Origin: Cranoglanis bouderius
Lineage: Eukaryota > Chordata > Actinopteri > Siluriformes > Cranoglanididae
Reading direction: 5' to 3'
Length of the DNA stretch: 64,000 nt
Assembly (NCBI GenBank): GCA_023630585.1
Contig: CM042565.1
Location: 11,426,513 to 11,490,512, forward strand
The translations under genes and the position numbers were made by a program. Numbering within the stretch: position 1 is the stretch's first letter; each line of letters begins with the position of its first letter. Below the pieces are notes generated by a model. It did not search any database. It was not told where the DNA came from and saw only the letters and a program-made list of their open reading frames with translations. Below, one piece after another: positions 45,916-60,504 of this stretch.

Positions 45916-47792
45916 TCACTCTCTCTCTCTCTCTTCCTCCCCCTTTCTGTTTACAGAACACAGCTATCTCCAAGCCCCTTTTCAGCCATGTTTCTCTTTC
46001 TCCCATCTCGCTTCAAGATAGAAGCCAAATAAAGACATAAACCAGCGTCTTACTGTCATCACATGTCCACAGGTGTCGTATCCAGAACAATAAAGTGTTC
46101 CTTCGGGGCACACACTGTTTAGCAAAGCTTTCATTCTGAAATACTCCAGCCAGCATGTTTTGATGACCCTGTCGTTTAGGGATGGCTCAGTTGAAGGACA
46201 AGGTGCCTGGAAAACAACTGCACTTGATGCTGGAAGGTATACAGTGAAAATACACAGATTAGTGATGGATATGAGTAGTGGAGTATTTGTTATGTAACCA
46301 TCTACAATGCTGATTCACAAATTAATTTTCTTGGACCTAGCAGGGGCCACTTGTCTATCTCAAAGGTAAACTGTTGAGCTCCAGGCACTGTGAATTTATT
46401 GGGCTGCAGTAATGGAGGCACCAAAACAAAGTCAAGGTGCCAGATTCAGGTCATATGCTGCACTGTGCACTGTATAGTTGCTGCTACACTATAATGTAAT
46501 ACCCAGAGTAGTCAGCATATATATTGACAAAGAGGTCGCTCGAGATTCAACCTTTAAAGATTACATAGAAATCAGGTAGTGCAGATGAAGCTAAATATAA
46601 GCTACAATAAAGCAAAGTTGTGGATAAAAAATTAAATGAGCTTTAAAACTTTTTGTTTCTGAAAAAAACTCACATTGCATCTTAGTTTTGACTTTAAGTG
46701 TTATTTTGTGACATTTTGTGGTTTATTCAATCTAAATGAATAGTGTAGTGCTAATTCTGATGTTGTGTGTGTGTGTGGGGGGGGGTATGTTTGGTGGAGG
46801 AAAGTATATGCTGGCTTGGGTCTTAATTTATTCATTCAGCTGCCTAGTTTTTGACTAGAAAAGAAAAAATGTACAGTGTAGTGCATATAACCCTTTCTTC
46901 TGCATTAGTATGTGTATTTACTGTAGGTGTGTAAGTATGTCCCATTGCTGAATAGTGAAAATAAAAAGGATGATTTCTGGGGTGTGAGTGAATTCTGGTC
47001 TCCTATGTCTGTGTATGTTCCTTATTCCTTATTATTAGGACTTTGTTTCAAGGAGTGAACAGGAACGTACATGAATATACAAGGGATTTTGCATTCAAGT
47101 GACTTTCTGTTGTTTTCTATCTTCAAGTTTCAGAGATAGAAAGGGTGTGAGCTTGAATGTATGTGTGTTTGAGTGCTTGCAAGTGTGTGTGTGTGGCTGA
47201 AACGTAGCAGTAAATCTGTCAGCTCTGTTTAATAATCTTTGGGCCTTCTTGTGTATAATGCTGGTAAATACAGACTCCTGTCCACTGATAACCCTGTCAC
47301 AGAGAAATCCGCTCTGATTCAGCTCACTCACCGTGGTTGCTTAAACATTGCTTCACTTACTTTTTCATTTCTATGTTATCCAATTAATTGCATCTTGTAA
47401 GTCACAAGAGGCATCATAAGCCTGATGAGATTCTTGAGCATAACGCTGTGCATAATTTACAGGAAAGCCAGGCTGCTTAGCGAGTCAGATCACAGCTGGG
47501 ATTTACATAGCTGCACAACTAGGTCATTTAATAACTCGATTTAAGACTGGTTGCTGTGCAACAGTATGTTGTCCTCAAACTAAAAGAACCGTGGTTCATC
47601 ACACAATCTCATCTCCACCAGGGGATATAGCCTAGGAACCATTTCATCTATGTGAGCTCAATTGCTTCTCAAGGGGAAGCAACCAAATTTTGTGATGGAA
47701 ACTCGAGGTTGTCAATATGAAGAAGACATGCAACTCTAGGTTTCTCCAGCAGGGGGTAGTAATTTATTTACAAAGGTGATTCAATGGAAAAC

Positions 47793-47794
47793 CC

Positions 47795-47850
<56 letters not shown>
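47793..47850. repeat. (ATT)n microsatellite
   Basis: About 19 units. Confidence 0.95.
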
Positions 47851-47851
<1 letters not shown>

Positions 47852-47892
47852 GACTTCATACACTTGTTATAACTTAAACGATAACAGGAAGT

Positions 47893-48240
47893 ACAGCTGA
47901 GGTCATAAGTTTACATACGCCTTGCAGAATCTGCAAAATGTTAATAATTAAAAAATAAAAATAAGAAGGATCATAAAAATGGTTTCATTGTCACTTTGTT
48001 TTTTATTTAGTCCTGCCCTGAATACGCTATTTCACATAAACAGATGTTTACATATAATCCACAAGACACAATAATAACTGAATTTACACAAATGAACCAG
48101 TTCAAAAGTTTACATACGCTTGATTCTTAATACTGTGTGTTGTTACCTGGATGATCAACGACTGTTTTTAAGTTTTGTGATAGTTGTTCATGAGTCCCTT
48201 GTTTGCCCTGAGCAGGTAAACTGCCCAGTGTTCTTCAGAA
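47893..48240 (+). mobile_element. Tc1-like fragment, relative of 4041-4750
   Basis: Shares GTCATAAGTTTACATACGCC, TCCTGCCCTGAATACGCTAT and ACCTGGATGATCAACGACTG with the copy at 4041-4750. The right end is missing. Confidence 0.75.
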
Positions 48241-48559
48241 AAATACTGGAGCTGTGAAAAGTAAAGGTAAATTAAAGTAGTCATTTAACGACCAATAAAG
48301 CCATCTGGTAGCTGTTTATGAAAGCAATAAGCCACTGACGAGAGTGCAGTACAGTGATTTTATCATAAGCTAAGGGTGTTCTTAAACACAATGCAAAGCA
48401 TAGTACCTAAATCCCCATTACCTCTAAAATCACTGTAATGTACACTCTTGAATATATTAGCAGTGGGTTATGGTTGCTAAGCAACATAATGGGCAAAGAC
48501 CAAGATATTCTATGGACAGAACAATGGATTGATAGTAACTTTTGCATTGGTTTAAAACC

Positions 48560-48932
48560 TGTCGCTCCAGGATTTTGTGATTTTGCGATTGCAGAAATTT
48601 ATGCAAAATAAAGGAAAATTTTTCACAATTACAGCAGATTTTCCACAGATTTGGGCAAAGATGCATCATGTGACGTCATCACAACGCATATTCAGCCAAA
48701 GCCCTCTTCGGTTCACGTGCATCAAACATGGGTACAGCTAAAAGGTCTCATTTACCGACAAACATCACTGTGCAACACAACTTTGGACAGCTGCAATTTC
48801 CCACATTCAAGTAGTTTTCCGCAACAACATCACAAAAAACTCCACAAATTGCATCGCAAATTTTGAAAAAAAAGCCGCAGCTAAATCAAGCATTTTTGTC
48901 CGCAACAATCACAAAAAAAATCCTGTACGGAC
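48560..48932 (+). mobile_element. hAT-like non-autonomous element, copy 2
   Basis: Left end GTCGCTCCAGGATTTTGTGA; right end CACAAAAAAAATCCTGTACG, inverted relative of the left. The interior matches 23506-23895. Confidence 0.6.
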
Positions 48933-49419
48933 CGATTAATACAGAATTCAGTTATTGTGATACGAGTATATCTAAGATTTTACAATGCTTATAACCCATC
49001 ATAATTTGGAACCAAAACTATCCATTTTATAATGTGTAATTACTAAAGAAACTCTCTTATTATACTTCTTTATTTTAGTCATTCCATTTTTAGTGATTCC
49101 ATGTAGCAGCAGGTCAGTAAGTGTCTAAATTCAGTCTAATGTCTCCATTACTGCCACCCTATATAGTACTCTATATGGAACACTCTATACTGTATAGTAA
49201 ATAATAAAAGAGTGAGTGAGGGAGCGATTTCTAACACAGCATGTGTCCCTCACACACTTCTTCACTTTCAACACAAATCTGCCAATTAGGTCCTACCAGC
49301 TCTGTGAATTGAGGTTATAATCAGAGGAAAAGTTGTCTCACCTTGCCTTGGTGTTTCTGTCAAAAATACACCAAAAGTAAGTGCCTCGAACATTTCAAGT
49401 TCTTCCACTCCAAACTTCC

Positions 49420-49892
49420 ACTCCAAAGTTTGTGGACACCCGACCATCTCACCCACATGTGGTTCTTCCCCAAACTCTTGCCACAAAGTTGGAAGAACAC
49501 TGTACGCTGTAACGCTGTAGCATTACAATTTCCCTTCACTGGAACCGAGGAGTCCAGACCTGTTCCAGCATTACAATGCCCCTGTGCACAAAGCGAGCTC
49601 CATGAAGACATGGTTTGCCAAGGGTGGAGTGGAAGAACTTGAGTGGCCTGCACAGAGCCCTGACCTCAACCTCACTGAACATCTTTAGGATGAACTGGAA
49701 TGCTGACATGACAGCAGTGCCTGACCTCAATAATGCTCTTGTGGCTGAATGAGCAAAACTCCACAGCCACGCCCCAACATCTAGTGGAAAGCCTTTGCAG
49801 AAGAGTGGAGGTCTAAATCTACGAATGGGATGTTCAACAAGCACACGACTGTTATAATCAGGTGTCCAAAAACTTTTGGCCACATAGTGTAC
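49420..49892 (+). mobile_element. Tc1-like element remnant, transposase C-terminus
   Basis: Ends TTTGTGGACACCCGACCA and TCAGGTGTCCAAAAACTTTT form inverted repeats. The plus strand encodes FAKGGVEELEWPAQSPDLNL and NAPVHKASSMKTW, the C-terminal DDE part, with stops at LTEHL-stop and later. Non-functional. Confidence 0.85.
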
Positions 49893-51060
49893 TTCTGTCA
49901 GGACCTCATGATGAACTAGGAAAAGAGTCTACCCCAAATGCTTGTCACCAAATATTAATCAATGAACTGTTTAGATTATCATTGTATATATGTATACAGA
50001 TATGTATATGTGTATTAAGTTTTTATATTGTTGTACTAGGAGCTCAACCTTTATTCCACCTCTACTACACTTTACAGTTGGTTTCACACAGTGAGGCAGG
50101 TGGCATGCTCCAGACATTCCTCAAAATCCAATAATCACCACTCTAGAGAATGAATGTTTCCTTTTCACAATTGAGCTGTTATTGCTCCTAAAATGTTCCA
50201 CTTTCCAATAATGTCACTTAGAGTTTACCAGTAAAGTGACAGTTATAGGTACAGTATAAGGTGGACAAAATAGCTGTACTGAATCCCACTGCACTGTTTT
50301 CATAAAGTTGTCTAAATCAAAAACTGCAATTTTGGCCACATAAGTGAGTTACATTTAAATTGGTGTCCAACTCTAATAATAAAAAATATGGATGTGCAAT
50401 ACAGTATGTCTACCAGATGCCTACCCAAGCTGGTAGCGTGACAATTTAGTACTAAACTGGCAATGGTTTTTATTATTTAATTAATAGAAATTGCAACTTC
50501 TTAGTACAACACTTACAGTTTTCTCCCCAGTGTTTCCAGAGGTCATAGTGGTAGGGTTCATTCATTTGATATAAACAGATTTCAACTGATTTCACTTCCT
50601 ACAGCCTCAGATGCATATTGCTTGCACAGTAGATGAAGGACATTTGCCCCAAACATCATGTTTCTCTGGTAATTTTGTGTACTATGCTTCATTTTTACTA
50701 CATCTCATACTAGATTCCAGGATTTCGGGCTATTACTGCCAGAAAGCTAATGAACAGTGCACCAATGACTGTCTTGCTGGCATCTTATGGAGTTGCCAAT
50801 TCATTAAGCTCTCCAGAGGATCCCATTCTACTGCCAGTGCATTTACAGCTGAGATTACACCTGCATCAGCAATGGATGCCTTAAAACACTTGCCTTGGGT
50901 GTTTTATATAGCTCATCCTTGGCACTTTGTCATATCCTGCACATAAATCTAAAGCTGAAATCCAAAACGAATACTCAGAACTAGTCCTCAAACTATTTAT
51001 TTAAACGTGTGCTTGGATAAAATTGAGTCCAGACTATGTTTTATACAGATAAATGTTCAG
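49893..51060. other. intergenic or distal 3' UTR DNA
   Basis: No exon or mobile element recognised. A plus-strand frame at 50611-50946 has no recognisable similarity. Confidence 0.4.
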
Positions 51061-51892
51061 TTTTTTTTATTTATTTTTATTGCCAGTATCCCTTCGGTTC
51101 ACATGGATGAACAACACTCAGTCATTACACCCATCGCACAAACAGGGTTAAAGAAACACAGGGCTTGCACAGCTGAACCACTGACCTCCACTTTGTGTTT
51201 TTTTTTTTGTACATTCCACTGCCTTTGGTCCTGTTAACAAACCCCTGTGCAGACCACAGGCCAGTATGCATAGTGCAGGTGTGAGTGAGTATGCGAGCGT
51301 GTTAGCTTACGGGTTTTATACGGGTAGATGCATGTGGTTTCTAAGCCTTTTCCATCAAGTTTCTACAGTCTAGAATAAAATGCCTTGCTGTGGACATACA
51401 CAATGCAATTTACAATGGCATCAAATCAAATGCTAGAAAACAAAGCTTAAGAAAATGAGGTAAAATAATAATAATAATAATTAAAAAAAAGAATTAAAAA
51501 AAACAAGTGCATATTTGATCCACAAAAGATTAAGTGACATTGACATTTATAACATAAGCAATGCATTCACATTTTGCGGTCCCATAACTACACCTAATAT
51601 GTGACTCTATCATTTTATCTAAAAATGCCAGGGACGCTGAAGCACGTGTAAAGTCTTAAAGTGCATTAAACAATTGCTTTTAAAACTTAAATTCCCCTTG
51701 ATAAATCTGAAAATGGATCCCTGTCAACATATTAAGAGCTGTTTCAATAATTTATTAGCACATGTAAAGTTGGTTTGAGGCCTTTAGTTAGTATACAAGT
51801 TTGTTAGGAAGCCAACAGGACTCTATATGTTGGTTAGAAGAAATGTGCTGTAGAAACTACAGGGGAGGTTACTTCAAAATCCTCTCTTTAAA

Positions 51893-52440
51893 GGTAAAAT
51901 CCACCCTGAAAGACTTGCACATCAATATTTGTAATCAATGTGTGGTCTGACATTTTTTCTTTAAACTTCTTTCATCAACATGTTTCACTTTTCCTACATT
52001 ACCCAGCTTGGTGATAGTGGTGCCAGTGTGAATTCATCTCTACCTAAAGACAGAGATGCGGCAGCGCTTTAGTCCTTTAGTCGTGTCATCTCATAGCTCT
52101 CTAACTAACCGAGGCGAGTCTCATCAGCTGCAACTGCATCATATAGCTTCTACTTGTATTTTGCATTAATACAACATTGAACGTCTCTGGAAAATGGTAA
52201 GTGAGAAACGAAGCTCTTTTTCTTTATTCATAGGAGCTAACAGTGAAAAGTTTCATTTTTTTTCTTCTATTAAATGCCACTTTAATTGTGCCCCCTGCGA
52301 TACACATCATCTAACGTCTCACAGTAATAATGAATATACAGCAACGGTCAACAAATTAGCACCAGACTCACTAATCACATCACAAATATTTCAATATAAA
52401 CACATTTAATGTGTTTCAGGGTGGACTTTTCCTTCCCCAC
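51893..52440. repeat. possible non-autonomous element with CCACCCTGAAA ends
   Basis: AAATCCACCCTGAAAGACTT near 51897 and the inverted GTGTTTCAGGGTGGACTTTT near 52415-52434 look like terminal inverted repeats. A related stretch lies at 38190-38235. No coding capacity. Confidence 0.4.
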
Positions 52441-52449
52441 CTGTAGCTA

Positions 52450-54519
52450 ATATACAATTCCAAGTGGTAGGGATGTTGACAAGGGTACGTTAAAACATGA
52501 ATGACATACAGGGGATGAGTCTTAAATGATAAAAAAGAATGTGCTAATGGTGGAAGAAGACATGACAAGGTATGTGGATTGACTATCTGAAACAGGAAAA
52601 TAAGTAATTCCATACACGACAAGCTACAAAACCTAATCTCACCCTTCACGGCGTCTCATTATCCCTTTCAGCAGGATTACTTTAGCTTTTCCTGTTAAGG
52701 CATACAAAATCCTTGTGGGATTCAAAACCTGGAGGGACCAATTCCATTTATAATAACTGATATTGTTATTGGTGCTTAAACCCAAATACAATGTTGTATG
52801 CTCGAGCTCTTACAAAATAAAATTTCTACTAATTAATAAGAAAAATAATAAAATAAAGATAGCTTTATACCTGCCGAGTCAGTAGTTCAAGAATGATCTT
52901 CCCCTCACGTCTAGTTCAAAGACATCAAACAATAAAATCCACATTTGCAAGATTAATAAGTTATTACATTTTTTTTTTCTTTTTTTTTTCTTTTTTCTTT
53001 CACATACACACATACAGAAGGGGGCCCAGAAGTTGCTTGGTGCATTTGCGTGCTTCATGACCCCTTACATTCTCTAAAACTATGCAACACACAACGGAAC
53101 AGGAATTTCTTTTTACATTTACATATATTTGGCTAAATATATCCCACAATGCATCACTAGAGACTGCTTGCATCAAACTTGCCTGAGCACACTTTCAGTT
53201 CACGAGTTCACGTTTACGCAGAAACAAATCGAAACCCTTAACGACTGGTGATGATGCTGAAACAAAAATTCAGTCACAACTGAGATGAGTGGAGTTTAAA
53301 CCCGTTGTGTATTTTGTTTTTAATCACACTGATCACAGTTGACCAAAACTGGCCAGATTTAGTTTGAGGATGTTGAAGTGCTGAACGTTTCAGATGGAAG
53401 TAACACTGAAACATTTTGGCTGTACATCACGTAGACATAAAGATATAATTTAATTTTTCATATATGAGAATCTGCTGGTACCGGCTTATCACAGTGACGC
53501 TAAAATAAAATCAAAAATTACAAGAGGCAGATAAAAGACTATGTACAACATACAGTAATATTGACCAGGTTCTGGCTGTGTGTGTGTGTATGTGTGTGTT
53601 TGTGACTTAAGTTTATTCCAGGTGACTTGCTGTGATGAATTTAAACTGATGCCTGGTTTGACGGATGCGATCTGATTTCTCCAGAGCCAGAATTTCACAC
53701 ACACTGTGATGTCACCATTACTAGATCTTCACGAGGTAAGAGGTGGATGAGAAGAACTCGGAAATACATACATGTCCCAGTTCTCAGCACACACAGGAGT
53801 GGAGGTGTTTCCTTCTTCAATCAGCAGTCACTTATTAAACCCAGCTATCGGTGAATCACTGGTTTTTACAAACGTCTTTGAATACAGTGACCAGACTTTG
53901 TCATCATAAAAAAATGGCTCAATCTTATAATTAGATGCAGGAATCCAATCTATTTCAAGTCAAAGTATCCGTTTGCGGTCAAGCACCACATCCCAGTGTT
54001 ACGATGTAATGCAGTTCCCTCCATGTCCAGCAGGTAGAGTCGTTTCCTTCCAGTTACAGAGTTTGCATCTACAGTTCCACCTACTCAGTTTGCATCTTTT
54101 TTTTTTTTTTTTTTGTAGTTGTTTGAATACTCATCACATTACATTAAATTAGAAAAAAAAGAGGCCAGTCCTTCGATGTGAGGTTTGCAGAATTGGTTGA
54201 TGATGTAGAAAAAGGAGCAGGTTGAGATTCTGCTCTGAATAAATGTCACTGCTTGTGGCATTCCTTATTACTGCAATGTCTGTGTGTATAGTATAAGAAT
54301 TAAACATCACAAAGTCAGCGCTGAAGTGTATCTAAATTCGACGATACCTAACTGCCTTGGTCTTCTATAATAATTACAGAGTTCTGAGATCACTTTTTCC
54401 AGATGTTTGAAAATGGGGACTTAGAAAATAACTAATAGTCACAATAACCGCAGACACACACTAATCAAATAACACACACCCCAAGTTTTTCAAAAGCAAC
54501 GAACAGGAATTTTCCTAAT

Positions 54520-54572
<53 letters not shown>

Positions 54573-55607
54573 CGCTTTATATAGAGCATATTGTATTGAG
54601 CTGGGAGATTAACCTGGTGCAGAAAAAAAAAACCCTGAAGGAAATCTGTTAGCCATCTATTTTTCTTCAATGCCCTGTGGATTTGTCAAAATCTGTAGAA
54701 GAGGTCTAAGCCAAGTTCCAGAAATGCTAACTTCTCTAACAGTGAATGAAAGCTACTACTGGCTCATCATGCTAAAGGGACACCACTAACTTTTATTCAG
54801 CATTAGAAATGACAGCATTTTAGGCGAGAGTACTAACACTCTGGGGTCTGGCCTTGCTAAACAGGAATCATGCAGTTAAGATTGTGCTCTGCTGTGGCTT
54901 ACAATAATGTCAATGCCTTTCTGTCTTGCCCATTACTGTCTCACTTTCAACAAGACTGGTTCTTCTCGGTACTAGCAAGATCTGACAGGGTGAGATGATA
55001 AACGATCTCAAGGTATTGCTCTTGGTTCTGTAAAATGCAAGATAGCGAAGAAGCTTAGACTAATTTCTGTAATATTAGCACTGGTAATGAATTTTATTTA
55101 GTAGTACTACCTATAGGCTGCACCCCACTGATAGAGGAAGCTAAATAAGCTGAAAAAGCAATGCTTGTCTACGTGGGTTGCCAGGTTTCATTGATTGATT
55201 TAACACCTATTCGAGGCTTGGACATAATTGTATATATTCTGCCCTTACAGCTAGATGAGGTCTTCCTTTGCTTGCTAACTTTTGGTGCGTTCTTACAGGT
55301 GGTCTTCATTGCTAGTAAACCTTAGTATCCAAGGTTTGAATCTAGGTCTATCCTTCAGGTAGCACTGGATGACTTGCTGTGCTACTCAGTAGTCTATATG
55401 ATTCGGTGTCTGAGGGCTGGGTTTTGCAGCTCTGTCTAGATTACTTTGCTTACGTCTTGCTAACGTTTGTGTCATTCCTCAGTGGTCTATATGAGTCTAT
55501 GCATGGGCTCTGGGTCTCGCAGGTCTGTCTGGATTGCTTTGCTCGCATCTTGCTAGCATTTGTTGCTGATCTTCATTGGTCTGGGTGTATCTCGCTGGCC
55601 TGTTCTA
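52450..55607 (-). other. probable 3' UTR of SIPA1L-family gene
   Basis: Downstream of the stop at 55608, mostly non-repetitive, with no exon on either strand. Minus-strand AATAAA hexamers occur at 55098-55093, 54797-54792 and near 53611, so several poly(A) sites are possible. A (GA)n tract lies at 54523-54569. The true end is unknown and may lie as far left as about 51060, where AATAAA-rich sequence also occurs. Confidence 0.4.
54523..54569. repeat. (GA)n microsatellite
   Basis: About 23 units. Confidence 0.95.
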
Positions 55608-55751
55608 CTAGCAGGGTTTGTTGACATTGCACAGCAGCTCGGTGACTTTGATGAGACGCGCCACGGTGCTCTGCGACTCCTCCTGCAGCCGCTGGTTGTT
55701 CTGTCTCAGACTCTGCACCTCTGCCTGCAGCATGGCTTTGTCCTCTTTCTC
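55608..55751 (-). CDS. SIPA1L-family terminal exon (coiled coil end and stop)
   Basis: 144 nt including TAG at 55610-55608. Acceptor ctggcag. Encodes EKEDKAMLQAEVQSLRQNNQ then RLQEESQSTVARLIKVTELL and a short tail ending KPC. Confidence 0.9.
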   Translation of the reverse strand, partial: EKEDKAMLQAEVQSLRQNNQRLQEESQSTVARLIKVTELLCNVNKPC

Positions 55752-58700
55752 CTGCCAGCATCACACACAACACAACTGATCAACAGGATGCTCTCTTGGA
55801 GCACAGGATTTATTTGGAGAAGAAGGGAGGGGGAAAAGTTGGGGGAGGTGGTTGGGAGGTGATGGGGGGGAGGGGGGGGGTAAGGTTAGATATCTTAGAT
55901 TACTACATTTAGAAAGGTAGCATACAGAATACAGTTTGTTGGCCGATGTTATGCTTGACGTTTAACTACACATACAGTACATGTGCACATACAGCTGTTC
56001 ACATACAGCTCTGTCCACTAGGGGGCAGGTCAAAGCTAAATCATCCGTGATCAGCAGGTTTTCACTATTCTTGGACGCATACATATGCAAGCAAGCGTTG
56101 TTAGCTCACCTCTAAAATTTTCTGCCATTGTCATAAGCTGTGTCTCAAATGGCAAAGCCTACTATGACTTTCCAAAACATTTACTAGTAGGTTACTAATC
56201 TAGAATGTCCAGAAAACTTGCTCTCATAGTGAGCAGGTTTTCTGGAGTGTGTCTGCATTTTTGTTACAGTGGCAGAAATAACATCCTACCATTATTAAAG
56301 TTAGTAGTTATAGTATTTATTATTGATTTCCTGGTCACTTGAATAATTGACTTCAAAATCCAACAATCCAAACCTCAATACATTGGACCCAACTTGGATC
56401 TAACATGTTTTGTCAGTGGATAGTTTAGAAATAAACTACAGTTTCAATAAATAGACAAAATATTTCTATACAGATTGAAATAAGGAGCCAGATATTTGAA
56501 TAACTGGATTATTTTTGATTTTAATAATTCTGTGCTGAGGGTGTCTGTGGAATTTATTTTACAGTTAAAGGGGTCCCTGCCTTGAAAAATTTGAGTATGT
56601 AGATTAGTACGTACTTTTACTTTTTTTAAACCAATATATTCAAATATCATCTAGACTACTACACAAGTATGTGCTTTGAGACATAGCTTTCTTTAGTATG
56701 TTCAAATCTGCCACTGATGGCACATCACTTCACATCCTGCTATACTGCCTCTACCATTTACGTGGTATTGTTATTGCAGCATAATATTCTGAGGATGCCG
56801 AAGACTGCATGATGCATGCACAAATACGCATAGTTCAACTCAGGCATAAATGCCGGCCCAAAAAAACAATCTATACACAATTATAGACTAAAGAAAGCTG
56901 TAGAACTACAGAATTCTAGATTATACTAAACTTCTCAAGGACTGTGCATGAAGACAAAGTCATACAATACTGTTTTTAAGTTTTAAGTCAGTGCACAGAA
57001 GAACCTACTGTAACGTGTACATTTGTTTAGAAAACCAGAGACACAGAGACACACACCCACACACACGTGTGAAGATGGATAGAAAAATTAACCATGGTAA
57101 ACTGTCCAGTTGTTCATTTATATAAATATTAATTTTAAAATATAAACTTACACTTTCTCAGTTCAGTACATGGTTTAATCTAAACAGTCTCAATGATAAG
57201 AAATGCAGATTGCAAACTGTTTTCAAGATTGTTTTAACTTGTTGCTCAACCATGCTGTATACTCTATCTCAGGGTGTTAGCAAATCAGCATTTATATTTA
57301 ATTATAAGTCAAATATTATTTTACAAACTTCAGTAACAATTTAAAAATGTTTTATTGGCATTAATCAAATAGTGAAATACTAAAGTTTTTTGTTCTATTT
57401 TGACACTTTGTGTGTTATTTATGTAATGTAAATTATGCTCCAAATTACAGAACTTGTCATTTTAGTATTTCTGTATTGATATTTCGGTATTCTGTCTAAA
57501 TTATTCAAAGCAAAAACTTGCTTTGCAGAATGCAGAAGGTAAAATGCAGAAGGTAAAAGGGAGGAAATAAGGTCATGTGTCACTAGTGACCCGGGGTACT
57601 GTATGTATTTAAGGGTTAAACCAGAGGTATTCAAACTGTGGAGTGCGGGTGAGATGGAAAATACCAATAATAAATATTTAAAAGACTACTATCAGGCTTT
57701 TAAACTTTTACACCTTTTTCTTTGGAACTCCAAATTTCAACATCGGAATATGCTGGAACATTCTCCAAAATACACAAAAAGATCTGTCTTTTTCATAATA
57801 GAAATGCCAGATGAGCCAATCGACATTTAGTGTTTTAGACAATCCATATTAACTGACACTCTCTGGAAGCCCCGCCCCTTCCCACCGTTTCACAGTAGTA
57901 AACTTCTGGCCTGTGCTCACAATGCTTCAAAGATGCACTGATGTGGCGTCCTCACTTTCTATCAAGGTAAATGGAGAATGTTTTGAATATTTTGAAAAGA
58001 TTAAATTGGTTTACATCGAAATGTTGCATCTTAATCTAAATATATATTATAAGACTCTTTTTTGTGGTTCTATTTTATAAGTAATTGGGGGTGGGAGTGG
58101 GGGAGTTCATGAGGAAAAATGTTTAATACGTCTATGTTACAATAGGCTCAGTTTCCTTAGGTTGATCTAATGCTGATTTGGAGTAACACCCATGATATTT
58201 ATAAAAGAACAACAAATTAACTTTTATAAAGTGACTATTGATGATTTAACACTGGAAAACAGGATGACAAATAATCACTTAAACCCATTGTTGAAGAAAA
58301 ACCCATTGTTTTTTTTGTTTTTTTTTAAAATTTTTTTTATAACCCCATGTTTTTCATACTGTATTTTTCTTACCATCTTCAGCGGAAGGTAAATGGAATT
58401 TTATGCCCTTAACAAACACCCTGATGTTATTTTCACTGTTTATTTAAACCATCAGTTTTGTCTGTGATTGATTGAAGAAGAATGGGAGCTGGTAACTCAG
58501 CTGCCAAGGGCATAAAATATCCATAGCCATTTGGAAGGAGAAAATGAAGAGATACAGAGAAATGAGTTCAGGTCCAGATGGCAGTTTATATGGTTTCAAC
58601 TAGAGTGTTGCTATAACCACGGGAGGAATGTTAGATGAGGTTATATTTTAGTTAATCATAATTTAAAGATGAGATGAAATGAACATTCATCACAAAGCAC

Positions 58701-60441
58701 ACTAAGTGCAACAACATAAGACATACATAAACAGCTTATGACAGCTAAATTAAGCATTCATGAGGCACCATATGCAAAGACGACATGATAAAAACAGATA
58801 CTGACAGAAAAGGCTCCAGAACACTAACTGTACATGCACATACTCACTAGGTTTGTCTTTCAAAGCTGTCATTTTCAGTTTATGCATATTTACATGTTGT
58901 CATACTTATTGAGCTATGTGACTAGTTTACATGGTATTATCATCAACCAAACAAAATACCTTGATTACATATAGTGTTGTATTTCTAATTATTGCTCCTT
59001 GACTTGTTTATTGGAAGACATAAAGCAAAGTTTCCTTCCTACACAGGAAATAGATTTGGAAATGGAAAGGTAATATTTCACATGTGACAATTAAGTTTAA
59101 GAAATCAATTTATCCCACAAAATATATCTAAAATAATAATTCTCATTATGAAAGACAGAGTCATCAAATAGAGAAACCGTATTTACACAGGTGGTGACAA
59201 ATAATGTGTTTAAGAACGTTCGACACACCAAGTCATCCTCACACATTCCTCATACATGATTGTCGAAGCATTGTTAGGATAACTGTTGGGAAGAGTGTGT
59301 GGTCCATGTGAGGTCATGTGAACTTCTCTAGATTGATGATAACACAGCTGAGGGTTAATGATGAGTATGAGAGAAAAACGAAGAGTTACAAAGAGAGATT
59401 TAAAAAAAAAAAAAAAAAAAAAAACACATGAAGACGGCATTGCTTATGAGGTCAAGACACATGATTATCGTGTTTTGGATCCGATCAGACCTCGTCTTGT
59501 TTCTCTATGGAGGTTGTCACATTTTAATCCCACGAGATGCTACTGCAATATCTCTGGAGAATTCTGGATTGAGTCAATTGAATGTGAGGTATCTTACTGC
59601 TAGCATGCGTTTTTTAAAAATATTATTTTCCATTTTCTCCAGCTATTATTCCTCTCTTCACTCTCCTTTAGATAAAATAATTTTTTAATTCATTATTGCT
59701 CTTTTCAGTCGAGGTACCAATCAGACAAAGTGTGTTATAGGATTTAGCTTGAGTTGCTTTGATTTTATCCTGAGTATAATCTTGCATTCAGGACCTCCAT
59801 TTGAGAGTGTATTCAGTACAGACGTGGACTGATGATGATTTCAGATTTTACCTACACACACACACACACACACACACCCTGCATGTTAGGACAAATCCCC
59901 TTTTACCACTTTCAAACACCCATTTTTGCTTTCACAGGTTAAGAATTGAAAGGTGTTACATGATATTGTAGGGTTGGTTTCAGTTGTTTTATTCGGTTTT
60001 TGGAGTGACGGAGGAAAGATTTCATGCTGTACTTGCCTCGACTGCCATTGGTCGCTTAGTGTTGAGAGAGGGAGCCTGTCCCTCTGGCCATCTTCTCATC
60101 TCCTCTGTTCACCCTGCCCAATGACAAGACAGGTTTCTTTGGCTTGTCCCGCCCTACCTCTATCATCCCTCAGTCTGACTGGCTCTGTGAAATAGCTCTG
60201 GGGTAGTTGAGGGTGAGGGATGGCAGGGGGAGTTACATGGACAGGATGAGCGATAAGGATGGGATATTTATGGGGAAGTTCAAAGGTCACTGTGTGGGCT
60301 GGAGGGGTGGGAACAGGGCACTCAAAGGGTTTCAATGGGATTTGGCAAAGGAAGTGGAAGTACCTTTTGGAGGTCATCCTGTAGTCGTTTCAGCATGGCC
60401 TCCAACTGGGACACCTTCTCCTCCAGGTGACTGGGTGAGTC

Positions 60442-60504
<63 letters not shown>

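Larger units (their letters stand above)
45484..49250. other. intergenic DNA without recognised gene
   Basis: No exon or RNA gene seen. Contains (CT)n at 45886-45935, (ATT)n at 47793-47850, a truncated Tc1-like copy (47893-48240) and a hAT-like copy (48560-48932). Confidence 0.5.

Noticed and set aside
49286..49883. Protein-coding gene suggested by frames on both strands
   Set aside because: The content is the C-terminal third of a Tc1 transposase with in-frame stops.
55560..55862. 100-codon plus-strand frame
   Set aside because: It is the antisense of the SIPA1L terminal exon, whose minus-strand frame is conserved.
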